This document shows positions 1 to 7,594 of a stretch of 64,000 bases of DNA, one piece after another. The notes under the pieces are model-generated. The model saw only the letters and a program-made list of their open reading frames with translations, did not search any database and had not been told where the DNA came from. Made by a program: the position numbers and the translations under genes. This DNA is from a virus, in the IMG/VR virus record IMGVR_UViG_3300028275_000015, positions 1-64,000 of that record, one strand, 5' to 3'. Every line of letters starts with the position of its first letter. Positions within the stretch are counted from its first letter, which is position 1.

Positions 1-1
1 C

Positions 2-100
2 TTGCGAGAAAATGGTATGAACCCAAGTTACACCCGTATGATTAATCAAGAATACGATAACGCAATGAAACGAGAGAATACACCGGCCGCAGAAGATTGA
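2..100 (+). CDS. 3' end of an unidentified CDS (partial)
   Basis: An open frame enters from the left edge and stops with TGA at 98-100. The visible 32 residues end in a polar tail (RENTPAAED). It lies directly upstream of the recombination genes on the same strand. In T4-like phages a sigma factor or nuclease gene often sits near gp47, but too little is visible to identify it. Its stop codon overlaps the -35 box of the promoter for the next gene. Confidence 0.55.
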   Translation: MRENGMNPSYTRMINQEYDNAMKRENTPAAED

Positions 101-126
101 CACGGCTGTTGTATTTTTGCTATAAT
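97..126 (+). promoter_or_regulatory. sigma70-type promoter upstream of gp47
   Basis: TTGACA at 97-102 and TATAAT at 121-126 are both exact consensus hexamers with an 18-bp spacer. A purine-rich ribosome site (AAAAAGGA, 131-138) and the gp47 ATG at 144 follow. Such a promoter would be read by host RNA polymerase early in infection, which suits recombination genes. It contrasts with the TAAATA late motifs in the structural regions. Confidence 0.75.
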
Positions 127-143
127 AACCAAAAAGGATTATA

Positions 144-1148
144 ATGTTTAAAAAAGTTGCGTGTTTTACAGACATACACTTTGGATTAAAATCGAACTCT
201 AGTACACATAATCAGGACTGCGAAGAATTCGTAGATTGGTTTATTGCTGAGGCTAAAAAGGAAGGATGTGATACTGGCATCTTCCTAGGCGATTGGCATC
301 ACAATCGAAACAGTCTTAATATGTTGACTATGCACAGTTCAATCCGCTGTTTAGAAAAACTGGGCAAGGCATTTGATCAGTTTTACTTCTTTCCAGGCAA
401 TCACGACTTATACTATAAGGATAAGCGTGATGTACACTCAGTTGACTGGGGCAGACATATTCCAGGAGTAACTGTTATCAGCGAAATTACTACCATAGAT
501 GATGTTACACTAGTTCCTTGGTTAGTAGGCGATGAGTGGAAAAAGATGGAAAAGTTAAAAAGTCGTTATGTGTTTGGACACTTTGAACTTCCGTTGTTTA
601 TGATGAACGCAATGGTGCAGATGCCGGACCACGGTGAGTTACAGGCCAGCAACTTTAAGAACCCTGAATATGTATTCAGCGGGCACTTTCATAAACGCCA
701 AGCAAAAGAAAATATTGTTTACATTGGTAATGCGTTTCCGCACAACTATGCAGATGCTTGGGACGACGACAGAGGCATGATGATTTTAGAACACGGAAAG
801 AAGCCTGTGTATAAAGTTTGGAACGATGCTCCTAAGTTTAAGACTGTAAAACTGAGTCAACTTATTGACGAATCCGAAACACTAATTCTTCCTAAAACAT
901 ATCTACGTGTAGGTATTGATATTGATATTAGTTTCGAAGAAGCCAGTTTTATTAAAGAAACATTTATGGCTCAGGAAAATATCAGAGAACTTACATTAAT
1001 TCCTGAGAAGAAAGACGTAGAAATTAACACTAACCTTGATGTCCAACAGTTTGAAAGTGTAGATCAAATTGTTAGTAATCAAATTGCCAGCATACAAAGC
1101 GACACATACGATCCTAAAGTATTACTCGCGATTTATAATAACCTATGA
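144..1148 (+). CDS. 47: gp47-like recombination endonuclease subunit (SbcD/Mre11 family)
   Basis: This is the nuclease subunit of the phage SbcCD/Mre11-Rad50-type complex, which resects DNA ends for recombination-dependent replication. Its 334 residues match T4 gp47 in size. Calcineurin-type metallophosphoesterase motifs appear in order: D10-x-H12, GD at 49-50, GNHD at 85-88, and a late GHFHK near 179-183. The start has a good ribosome site about 6 nt upstream and a consensus promoter. The stop overlaps the gp46 start in an ATGA arrangement, so the two subunits are probably translationally coupled. Confidence 0.93.
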   Translation: MFKKVACFTDIHFGLKSNSSTHNQDCEEFVDWFIAEAKKEGCDTGIFLGDWHHNRNSLNMLTMHSSIRCLEKLGKAFDQFYFFPGNHDLYYKDKRDVHSVDWGRHIPGVTVISEITTIDDVTLVPWLVGDEWKKMEKLKSRYVFGHFELPLFMMNAMVQMPDHGELQASNFKNPEYVFSGHFHKRQAKENIVYIGNAFPHNYADAWDDDRGMMILEHGKKPVYKVWNDAPKFKTVKLSQLIDESETLILPKTYLRVGIDIDISFEEASFIKETFMAQENIRELTLIPEKKDVEINTNLDVQQFESVDQIVSNQIASIQSDTYDPKVLLAIYNNL

Positions 1149-2926
1149 TTAGAATAAAAGACTTAACAGTTAAAAATTTCATGAGTGTAGGTAATGCTAC
1201 ACAGGCAGTAGATTTTGGTAAAGAACAACTTACCCTCGTCTTAGGCGAGAACTTGGACCAAGGAGGTGACGATTCCGGCTCTCGAAACGGCACGGGTAAG
1301 ACCACTATCGTAAATGCACTAAGTTATGGGCTTTACGGACAGGCGTTGACTAACATTAAGAAGGATAATCTTATTAACAAGATTAATTCTAAGAATATGT
1401 TAGTTACTGTTGAGTTTGAAAAAGACGGACGTTTATACAGAATCGAACGTGGGCGCAAACCTAACATATTAAAATTCTATGTCGACGAGCAAGAACAAGA
1501 AAATGCAGATGTAGATGACGAAGGTCAAGGCGATAGTCGAGAAACACAGAAAGATATTGATGAATTACTAGGCATGAGTCATGATATGTTCAAGCACATT
1601 GTTGCATTGAACACTTATACTGAGCCATTTCTTAGTATGCGGGCCAACGACCAGCGTGTAATTATTGAACAATTACTAGGTATTACACTTTTAAGTGAAA
1701 AAGCAGAAACTCTCAAAGAGCAAGTACGTATTACTAAAGAAGAAATTACACAGGAAAGTGCTAGAATTGATGCTGTAAAGAAAAGCAATGATAAAATTCA
1801 AGAAAGCATCGACAGTTTAAAATTAAAACAAGCGGCTTGGCAACGTAGTAAAGATGCAGACATTAGTAAAATACAAAAAGCCATAGATGAGCTGGCTGGC
1901 GTGGATATTGATGCAGAAATTGCACAGCATGAAAAGTTAAAAGTATATGACGAACAAGCGGCTAGAATTAAAAGTCTTAACAAAGAAAAGGCTACCTTAG
2001 AAACTGCTGTGATGCAGGCTGATAAAACTGTACGAAAGTATCAGAAAGAAGTAGAACGACTAGAACACAAGACTTGTCCTGCGTGTGAACAAGAACTGCA
2101 CGATCATAAACATGAAGAAATGATTAAAGCGGCAGAGAAAAATCTCGCTGATGCAGATACATACTTGTCCAAGGTAGCGGGAGATCTCGAGTTGATTATA
2201 AAGGAACTTGAGTCTATTGGAGACATCAACGGTCGTCCACAGACTTTCTATGACACACTAAACGAAGCCTATAATCATAGGTCTAATTTAGATAGCCTTG
2301 CTGTACAATTAAAAAATAAACAAGAAGAACGCGATACTTACCAAGAGCAGATTACTGAATTAGAGAATACTGCACTTCAAGAAGTAGCGTGGGACTCTGT
2401 TAACAGTTTAAATCTAATGAAAGAGCATCAAGAGTTTTTATTAAAACTGTTAACTTCAAAAGATTCGTTTATTCGTAAGAAGATTATAGATCAAAATCTT
2501 GCTTACTTGAATAACCGTCTGACTTATTACCTTGATAAGGTGGGTCTACCTCACACCGTTGTATTCCAAAATGACCTAACGGTAGAAATAACCCAACTCG
2601 GGCAGGACTTAGATTTTGATAACCTGTCACGAGGAGAAAGGAATCGCTTAATCTTAGGATTGTCGTGGGCGTTCCGCGATGTCTGGGAATCATTATACCA
2701 GAACATTAATCTCTTATTCATAGATGAACTTATCGATAGCGGTATGGACGCCAATGGCGTTGAAAACTCTCTGGGTGTTTTGAAGAAAATGGGCAGAGAA
2801 CGTAATAAGAACATCTATCTAATTTCTCATAGGGATGAATTAGTGGGTCGAGTGAACAACGTGCTCAAGGTAATAAAAGAAAACGGGTTCACAAGTTATG
2901 CTAACGACATAGAAGTTTATGACTGA
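1145..2926 (+). CDS. 46: gp46-like recombination ATPase subunit (SbcC/Rad50 family)
   Basis: This is the ABC/SMC-type ATPase partner of gp47. Seen in its 593 residues: a Walker A motif (SRNGTGKTT, about 46-54), a long central coiled coil (about 190-450) interrupted by a zinc-hook CPAC near 311, the ABC signature LSRGERNR near 493, and a Walker B segment (LLFIDE) near 523. Size and order match T4 gp46. It starts inside the gp47 stop, and its own end overlaps the next small gene by 8 nt, giving a compact operon. An Asp/Gly-rich insert (about 38-46) lies just before the P-loop. Confidence 0.94.
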   Translation: MIRIKDLTVKNFMSVGNATQAVDFGKEQLTLVLGENLDQGGDDSGSRNGTGKTTIVNALSYGLYGQALTNIKKDNLINKINSKNMLVTVEFEKDGRLYRIERGRKPNILKFYVDEQEQENADVDDEGQGDSRETQKDIDELLGMSHDMFKHIVALNTYTEPFLSMRANDQRVIIEQLLGITLLSEKAETLKEQVRITKEEITQESARIDAVKKSNDKIQESIDSLKLKQAAWQRSKDADISKIQKAIDELAGVDIDAEIAQHEKLKVYDEQAARIKSLNKEKATLETAVMQADKTVRKYQKEVERLEHKTCPACEQELHDHKHEEMIKAAEKNLADADTYLSKVAGDLELIIKELESIGDINGRPQTFYDTLNEAYNHRSNLDSLAVQLKNKQEERDTYQEQITELENTALQEVAWDSVNSLNLMKEHQEFLLKLLTSKDSFIRKKIIDQNLAYLNNRLTYYLDKVGLPHTVVFQNDLTVEITQLGQDLDFDNLSRGERNRLILGLSWAFRDVWESLYQNINLLFIDELIDSGMDANGVENSLGVLKKMGRERNKNIYLISHRDELVGRVNNVLKVIKENGFTSYANDIEVYD

Positions 2927-3146
2927 CGACATCAAAGACGACACTCACGACCAGTTAGTTAAAGCGTTTATCGAATATTCACGCTGGAACGAACGATTTG
3001 AACGTTATGGATACTTTGCATCCAGTCAACAGGCTCGCGAATATCTGCGAGACATACGCGATTTATGCACAAAAAGGCGAATGGAAATACAGGCACAGCG
3101 GCGATTAAACAAAAAGGCCAAAACGACACAAGATGATTCAGAGTAA
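2919..3146 (+). CDS. small conserved-type protein of unknown function
   Basis: This 75-aa protein overlaps the end of gp46 by 8 nt, so it is probably translated by coupling with the recombination operon. The sequence is charged, with an acidic N-terminus, a Lys/Arg-rich C-terminal half and predicted helix throughout (for example AREYLRDIRDLCTKRRMEIQ). There is no signal peptide or membrane segment. I do not recognise a family. A nucleic-acid-binding or recombination accessory role is a guess from context and charge. Confidence 0.7.
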   Translation: MTDDIKDDTHDQLVKAFIEYSRWNERFERYGYFASSQQAREYLRDIRDLCTKRRMEIQAQRRLNKKAKTTQDDSE

Positions 3147-3155
3147 CTGGTATAT

Positions 3156-3605
3156 ATGTGCATGTCGTGGCACTATCAAAATGTATTAGTTGAAGAAATA
3201 CCCGAAGGCGTTATAGGCTTTGTTTATCTCATCACTAACAACCAATCTGGACAGAAATATATAGGCAAAAAACTAGCACAGTTTAAGCGTACAAAACCAC
3301 CACTCAAAGGCAAAAAACTCAAAAGACGTAGCACAGTAGAAAGCGATTGGCGCGAATATTGGGGCTCATCTGAGAGATTACAAGCAGACGTCCACGCACT
3401 AGGTCCAGAAAAATTCACAAGAGAAATACTTTATTTTTGCAAATCCAAGGCAGAAATGTCTTATCTAGAGGCAAGAGAGCAGTTCGAACGTAGGGTTTTA
3501 GAAACTGACGACTACTATAACGGTATTATTAATGTTAGAGTAGGCGGATCAAATATACTAAGACAGCGTTTATTAGAACAAGCACAGGCAAAATCAAACG
3601 GTTAA
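3156..3605 (+). CDS. GIY-YIG domain protein, putative endonuclease
   Basis: The 149-aa product opens with a GIY-YIG-type block: VYLITN near residue 24 and KYIGKK near 34-39. A basic stretch and a Trp-rich W-(R)-EYWGSSE segment follow near 65-73. The family includes phage Seg-type homing nucleases and repair nucleases, all acting on DNA. Small GIY-YIG proteins of this shape are common in T4-like marine phages. No intron flanks it, so it is a free-standing gene. The start is uncertain: ATG 3156 and ATG 3162 are both possible and neither has a strong ribosome site. Confidence 0.75.
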   Translation: MCMSWHYQNVLVEEIPEGVIGFVYLITNNQSGQKYIGKKLAQFKRTKPPLKGKKLKRRSTVESDWREYWGSSERLQADVHALGPEKFTREILYFCKSKAEMSYLEAREQFERRVLETDDYYNGIINVRVGGSNILRQRLLEQAQAKSNG

Positions 3606-4048
3606 TGGCTAGCGCAGGCTAAATTCGTGCGCTCTATACCTGGACCTCGGGTCGCAGGGACGGAATTCTCTTGCCGTTAAGAGTACTCAGCAACTATCCT
3701 TAACAGGACGAGGATCGCAAATTGCCGCGGTTTTGCTGTTTTAAGAAGAAAAGGCTCAAGGAGAGGAGAAAAACCTCACGTAAGCAAGTATGATAGCGTA
3801 TATTTGTTTACCGCCGTTGTGATAAGACGGAGCTCGTGGTACCGGACAACCGCCACTGTAATGCTCTAACGCTGTGTGACATTGTGCAACTCGGATAATG
3901 TTTTTAACTTTGCCCTGTGCGGGCGAAGTGTGACTGAACAATCTGGATAATGCTAAAGTGCTTCGCACTTAATAATGCTCTATAATTAAAATAAAACAAA
4001 TAGTTCGAGCGAAGCGATGAACAGATGAACGCAGTGAATCTTGAAGTA
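3606..4048. other. non-coding, hairpin-rich intergenic region between convergent genes
   Basis: There is no credible gene over about 440 bp between the GIY-YIG gene and the oppositely oriented gp26-like gene. Inverted repeats include AGCGCA/TGCGCT (3611-3616 and 3628-3633), CCTGGACC pairing with GGTC-G-CAGG (3639-3658), CTCTT/AAGAG (3668-3683), GCCC/GGGC near 3912-3924, and AAGTGC-TTC-GCACTT near 3955-3969. The motif AATGCTCTA occurs twice (near 3859 and 3973), as does GGATAATG. It looks GC-richer than its neighbours. It could hold a structured RNA or terminators for both converging transcripts. Confidence 0.5.
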
Positions 4049-4279
4049 TTAGAAAAAGGGTAATCCTGATTTCTTAGTAGTTTCTAAATTCTCTTTGATA
4101 ATATTCGATATGATTTCACGATCTTCATAGGATAATGCAAATGCGTCATCTATGGTGATGCTACCTCTCATATACCAGCACAATTTAAACAATTCGGTTC
4201 TTATGGACTTTGCTTCTTTATCTAGCCCCTCAACTACTCTTAGTGCGTCTTCGAGTGTTAGGCTGAAGAGCTTTACGCG
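4049..4279 (-). CDS. -1 frame extension of the gp26-like gene (putative frameshift product)
   Basis: After the gp26-like stop, the -1 frame stays open for about 76 codons to a TAA at 4049-4051. It encodes a conserved-looking helical segment with CWYMRG and SGLPFF motifs. No ATG, GTG or TTG start precedes the likely N-terminus; the first in-frame ATG lies inside the CWYMRG motif. The frame joins the upstream gene exactly across a T TTT TTC slippery heptamer, so it is probably made as a fusion of about 363 aa. An unusual start codon is the alternative. Confidence 0.65.
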   Translation of the reverse strand, partial: RVKLFSLTLEDALRVVEGLDKEAKSIRTELFKLCWYMRGSITIDDAFALSYEDREIISNIIKENLETTKKSGLPFF

Positions 4280-5139
4280 AAAAAATTTGAAGCGTCTAGT
4301 CCTATAGGAGTTTCAAATTCAGCAGGAGCACCTTGAGCTTGCTCTTCTGCTGTAGTTTGAATTTTAAACGACGGCATTTGAAACTTAATGCGTTGTTTTT
4401 CCAAGTGATCGATGATTTTAGTATAAAATTCTTTGTCAGCATTATCGATAAACTCTTTAATAAATGCTGGATCACTTACTTCGCCTTCAGGCGTAACAAC
4501 TTTGACTAATCCATTGGCCACTGATCTCATGGTAATTTCAGTTAATGCTTTAAAACTCTTATTAAATTGAGCAATCTTTTGTTCTTCTGTTAGTTCTTGA
4601 CTGTTAACAATAGTAAAAATTCGTTGTTCTTCTAAACTTTTTAAAGAACTTTTAGTAAATTCTTCATAGGATAATGGACGTAAAAATGCAGTTAATTCAT
4701 CATTAATTCGAACTTCTGGATCAAATGTAGCATCTAACAGTTTATCTAACGCTAATCGTAGGTCAGTAGTATACGTTTTTGTTTCTGATATGTTTGGAAT
4801 AGCAATATCTACATCAATTTGTTCGCCATATGTTGCAATACGAATAGCAATTAATATAGCATCAATATCAATACTAGGAATTGCCCAGGCATTTTTAATA
4901 TTAGGCATACAACTTTGAATAACATCAACAGTACTTTGACCATTTAACAATGCGTCTGGTGTTTTAATAGAAATTTCATCTCTAGCAGTCATAGCATAAA
5001 CTGGAAACTCCATATTTTGTGTAGGTTCTAACGTGCCTGGTGGATAAAAATTACCAGAACTAGGCAAACGAACATAGAGCTTCGGTTGTCTAAAGTACTT
5101 CTTCAACGGGTTTTGCGGTACTGCTACTTGATTTTCCAT
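4273..5139 (-). CDS. gp26-like T4 baseplate/tail assembly protein
   Basis: This 288-aa protein has an N-terminal PxSGxFYPPG segment and a central region (about 50-130: YAMTARDEISIKTPD, then an IDAILIAIRIATYGE helix) of the kind found in the T4 base plate family (gp26-like, PF12322). A helical C-terminal half follows. It probably acts in baseplate hub or tail assembly. It reads away from the tape-measure gene and has its own late promoter (TATAAATA, 5181-5188). Its last codons form a slippery T TTT TTC, suggesting two products, as for the G/GT tail chaperones of lambda. The family call is from memory. Confidence 0.7.
   Translation of the reverse strand: MENQVAVPQNPLKKYFRQPKLYVRLPSSGNFYPPGTLEPTQNMEFPVYAMTARDEISIKTPDALLNGQSTVDVIQSCMPNIKNAWAIPSIDIDAILIAIRIATYGEQIDVDIAIPNISETKTYTTDLRLALDKLLDATFDPEVRINDELTAFLRPLSYEEFTKSSLKSLEEQRIFTIVNSQELTEEQKIAQFNKSFKALTEITMRSVANGLVKVVTPEGEVSDPAFIKEFIDNADKEFYTKIIDHLEKQRIKFQMPSFKIQTTAEEQAQGAPAEFETPIGLDASNFFA
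4279..4285 (-). other. slippery heptamer T TTT TTC, putative -1 programmed frameshift site
   Basis: Reading the minus strand, the gene ends AAT TTT TTC GCG TAA. The heptamer T TTT TTC fits the X XXY YYZ rule for simultaneous -1 slippage, and only one codon separates it from the stop. Slippage opens the downstream frame of about 76 codons, which otherwise lacks a start. Confidence 0.65.
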
Positions 5140-5154
5140 GTGTTTTTACTCCAA

Positions 5155-5162
5155 CTAAATAA
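5155..5162 (+). promoter_or_regulatory. late promoter motif CTAAATAA for the tape-measure gene
   Basis: CTAAATAA lies about 50 nt upstream of the ATG at 5213. The same TAAATA core precedes other virion genes in this window (10187, 14030, 20140, 33262). In T4 the late promoter is a TATAAATA box read with gp55 and gp33. Confidence 0.55.
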
Positions 5163-5180
5163 TATACTGCTGTGTCATTA

Positions 5181-5188
5181 TATTTATA
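5181..5188 (-). promoter_or_regulatory. late promoter TATAAATA for the gp26-like gene
   Basis: The minus strand reads TATAAATA exactly, the T4 late promoter consensus, about 42 nt upstream of the gp26-like ATG at 5139. It faces the opposite-strand late motif at 5155-5162, so the two transcripts would start within a few bases of each other and overlap slightly at their 5' ends. Confidence 0.65.
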
Positions 5189-5212
5189 TACGCAGTTTTT
5201 GACGGAAAAATT

Positions 5213-7582
5213 ATGTCAGTAAAAGCCATAGTTCCTGGAGTAGGAACAGTTATTGTAGAAAACGCTGCCGAAGACTCGACTCTTAGACAGATACTTGCGG
5301 CAATTAATAAAAGCGGAATACCTGCAGGCGGAAAACCTGGTGCCACGCCCGGCGGTGGCGGTGGCGCAGGAGACAATGATGCTCGGGCTGAGCAAATGCG
5401 AAAAGGTGCTGAAACTGAAAAAGAATATAAGGCACGAATGAAACTAGCAGGAGATGCTGTATCTCTTGGTGCAGACTCATTTGCTAAAACATTTTCAAAT
5501 ACTACTCCTACAATTAAAGATTTTTCTGGTGTACTGGCACAAATGCCCGGCGCAAACATCAAGGGCGTTAGCGATGTAGTTCAGCAATTTGGCGGAACAT
5601 TAGAAGATCAAATACAAATTTTTAGAACACTAAGTGGATCTGGTATTGACTTAGGTGATTCATTGTTACAAGCACAACTATCAGCAGGTGAAGCAAGACT
5701 TCCTTTAGAAATTTTTGGAAAAACTGTAAAAGAAAACAGCCAATCGCTGGCTATGGCGTTTGGATCTGCCACTGCTGGTGCTACTAAGTTTGCTGAAACA
5801 CAAGGCAAGTTTATGGCACAGAGCGGTCAAAAATTTGCCGCGCTTGGATTTAGTATGGATGAACTAGCAACATATAATGCTAGTTACATGGAACAACAAC
5901 AACGCAACGGTCGCTTGTCAAAGATGAGCACTGATGAAATTGTTGCAGGTCAAGAAAAATATAACGAAGAACTAGACAGACTATCAAAGGCAACAGGATT
6001 ATCTAGACAACAGATAGATGAAGCCAATAAATCATCTCAACGTGATGCTAGAATGAAATTAGCATTAGGCAAATTAGATGCAGACCAACAGGCGGCAGTT
6101 AATGCTAAAATTAAACAGTTAGAACAACTAGATCCAACTGGTAAAATGGCCGCAGGCTTTAAAGATATTATTGCTGGCGGTGGTGTTGCTGTAACTGCTG
6201 AAGCAAGACAATTTGCATTGACAATGCAAAGTGCAGGCGTTGATGCTAGTAAAATGGGCCGAGAAATTTTTAACGGATCTAAGTCTGCTGTCGACGATAT
6301 GAACGCTGGATTTAGTAAAGCCGCCAAAGCCAGCGAAAATATCAGCGAAGGCGAAAGAAGAACAGCCGCCGCAATGGCAACTATGGGTCAAATGACTCCA
6401 ATGTTAGGTAAAGCAGTATTACAAGGCATGGGCGACTCGCAAAAAGCAGCCGCAATGGCCAAGGAAGAACAAGAAAAACGTCTGGCTGCATCTAAGACAG
6501 ACCCAACAAGAGCAGTAGCAGGTTTAGATCAGACATTAACTAATGTACAAAATTCATTTAAGAAGTCATTTATTGAAAGTGGCGTACTAGATTTAACCGC
6601 AACTGGATTAAAATCGGCGGCAAGTGGTGCAGAAGCAGCCGCTGAAAAATTTGCTAAGTTAGATCCAGCCGCAAGAATTCCAGTATTGTTTGGAGCCGCA
6701 CTAGGTAAAGAGATTGCAGATGCTCTTATTAAGGCTGGTGTAGGTACTGCAATAGGTTATGCTGGTGCAAAAGCCGCTGGCATGGATTATAAAAAATATG
6801 AAGAAATGAAAAAAGGTGGCGGTGAACCTAAAGGTGGTGAACCTAAAACTCCTAAAGGAGAACCAGTTAAGCCAGGAGCAGCCGCAGAAGCCGCAGAAGA
6901 TGTTGCAAAAGCCGGAAAACTAGAAAAAATTGTTTCCACTATAAAGAATCCATGGGCCTGGGCAATAGCAACAACAGCAGGATTAATCATTTATAAAGAT
7001 GAAGTTGTTGATTTTCTAACTCCAGACTTTTTAAAGACAAAAACAAATGCGGCCGCTAATGCACAAACGGAAAATACTAAAAATACAGTACCTGGTGCAG
7101 AAATACCAAAAGCAAATGCACCAAAACCTCCAGAGACAAATGCTGCCGAACCTGTAGCAAAGTTAAATCAAGAAGTTAATGCACTTAAAACGGCATTAAA
7201 GGATGTAGATTATTCAAAATTAATGTTCCCAGAGGCAGTGGGTTCAAGTATCGATGCAGGTGTTATTAAATTAAAAAATCTTAGAGAAGAAATTACTACA
7301 ACAACTAGTGCATTTAAAGATTTGAATAACACTAATTTAGATCAACTGAATAATAACATTAATAAATTAAGCGAAACCATCAAGAGCTCTATGAAGTCTG
7401 AGCAAAAAGAAGGAGCACCTGGAAACGTAAAAGTATCCGATGCGTCCAGCAAAGAGATGGTAGACCTGTTAAATCAGTTAAATATGAATATGAGTCAATT
7501 AGTCTCACATCAATCAGACGCTGTGGATTATTTGAGCAAGACAGCCAAATACACTAGACAAACTTCAAATAATAGTGCATAA
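5213..7582 (+). CDS. tail tape-measure-like structural protein
   Basis: This 789-aa protein is Ala/Lys/Gln-rich and largely helical. It has a Gly/Pro-rich linker near 40-58, two hydrophobic segments (about 486-524 and 579-594), a Lys/Pro-rich stretch between them, and a C-terminal coiled-coil-like region (about 640-775). Length, composition and the hydrophobic patches suit a tape measure, which sets tail length and is ejected with the DNA; T4 gp29 fills that role with 590 aa. It sits next to the frameshifting gp26-like gene, as tape measures sit next to tail chaperones in many phages. The assignment is by architecture, not by a recognised motif. Confidence 0.65.
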   Translation: MSVKAIVPGVGTVIVENAAEDSTLRQILAAINKSGIPAGGKPGATPGGGGGAGDNDARAEQMRKGAETEKEYKARMKLAGDAVSLGADSFAKTFSNTTPTIKDFSGVLAQMPGANIKGVSDVVQQFGGTLEDQIQIFRTLSGSGIDLGDSLLQAQLSAGEARLPLEIFGKTVKENSQSLAMAFGSATAGATKFAETQGKFMAQSGQKFAALGFSMDELATYNASYMEQQQRNGRLSKMSTDEIVAGQEKYNEELDRLSKATGLSRQQIDEANKSSQRDARMKLALGKLDADQQAAVNAKIKQLEQLDPTGKMAAGFKDIIAGGGVAVTAEARQFALTMQSAGVDASKMGREIFNGSKSAVDDMNAGFSKAAKASENISEGERRTAAAMATMGQMTPMLGKAVLQGMGDSQKAAAMAKEEQEKRLAASKTDPTRAVAGLDQTLTNVQNSFKKSFIESGVLDLTATGLKSAASGAEAAAEKFAKLDPAARIPVLFGAALGKEIADALIKAGVGTAIGYAGAKAAGMDYKKYEEMKKGGGEPKGGEPKTPKGEPVKPGAAAEAAEDVAKAGKLEKIVSTIKNPWAWAIATTAGLIIYKDEVVDFLTPDFLKTKTNAAANAQTENTKNTVPGAEIPKANAPKPPETNAAEPVAKLNQEVNALKTALKDVDYSKLMFPEAVGSSIDAGVIKLKNLREEITTTTSAFKDLNNTNLDQLNNNINKLSETIKSSMKSEQKEGAPGNVKVSDASSKEMVDLLNQLNMNMSQLVSHQSDAVDYLSKTAKYTRQTSNNSA

Positions 7583-7594
7583 TAGGAATTAATA

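Noticed and set aside
3756-3968. 70-codon minus-strand open frame in the intergenic block
   Set aside because: Composition is unlike the neighbours, there is no ribosome site, and it runs through several inverted repeats. It looks like chance reading of a non-coding block.
3606-4048. tRNA or group I intron remnant beside the GIY-YIG gene
   Set aside because: No cloverleaf with a proper T arm was found (the GTTCGAG near 4003 has no matching stem), and no intron core helices or split exons are visible.
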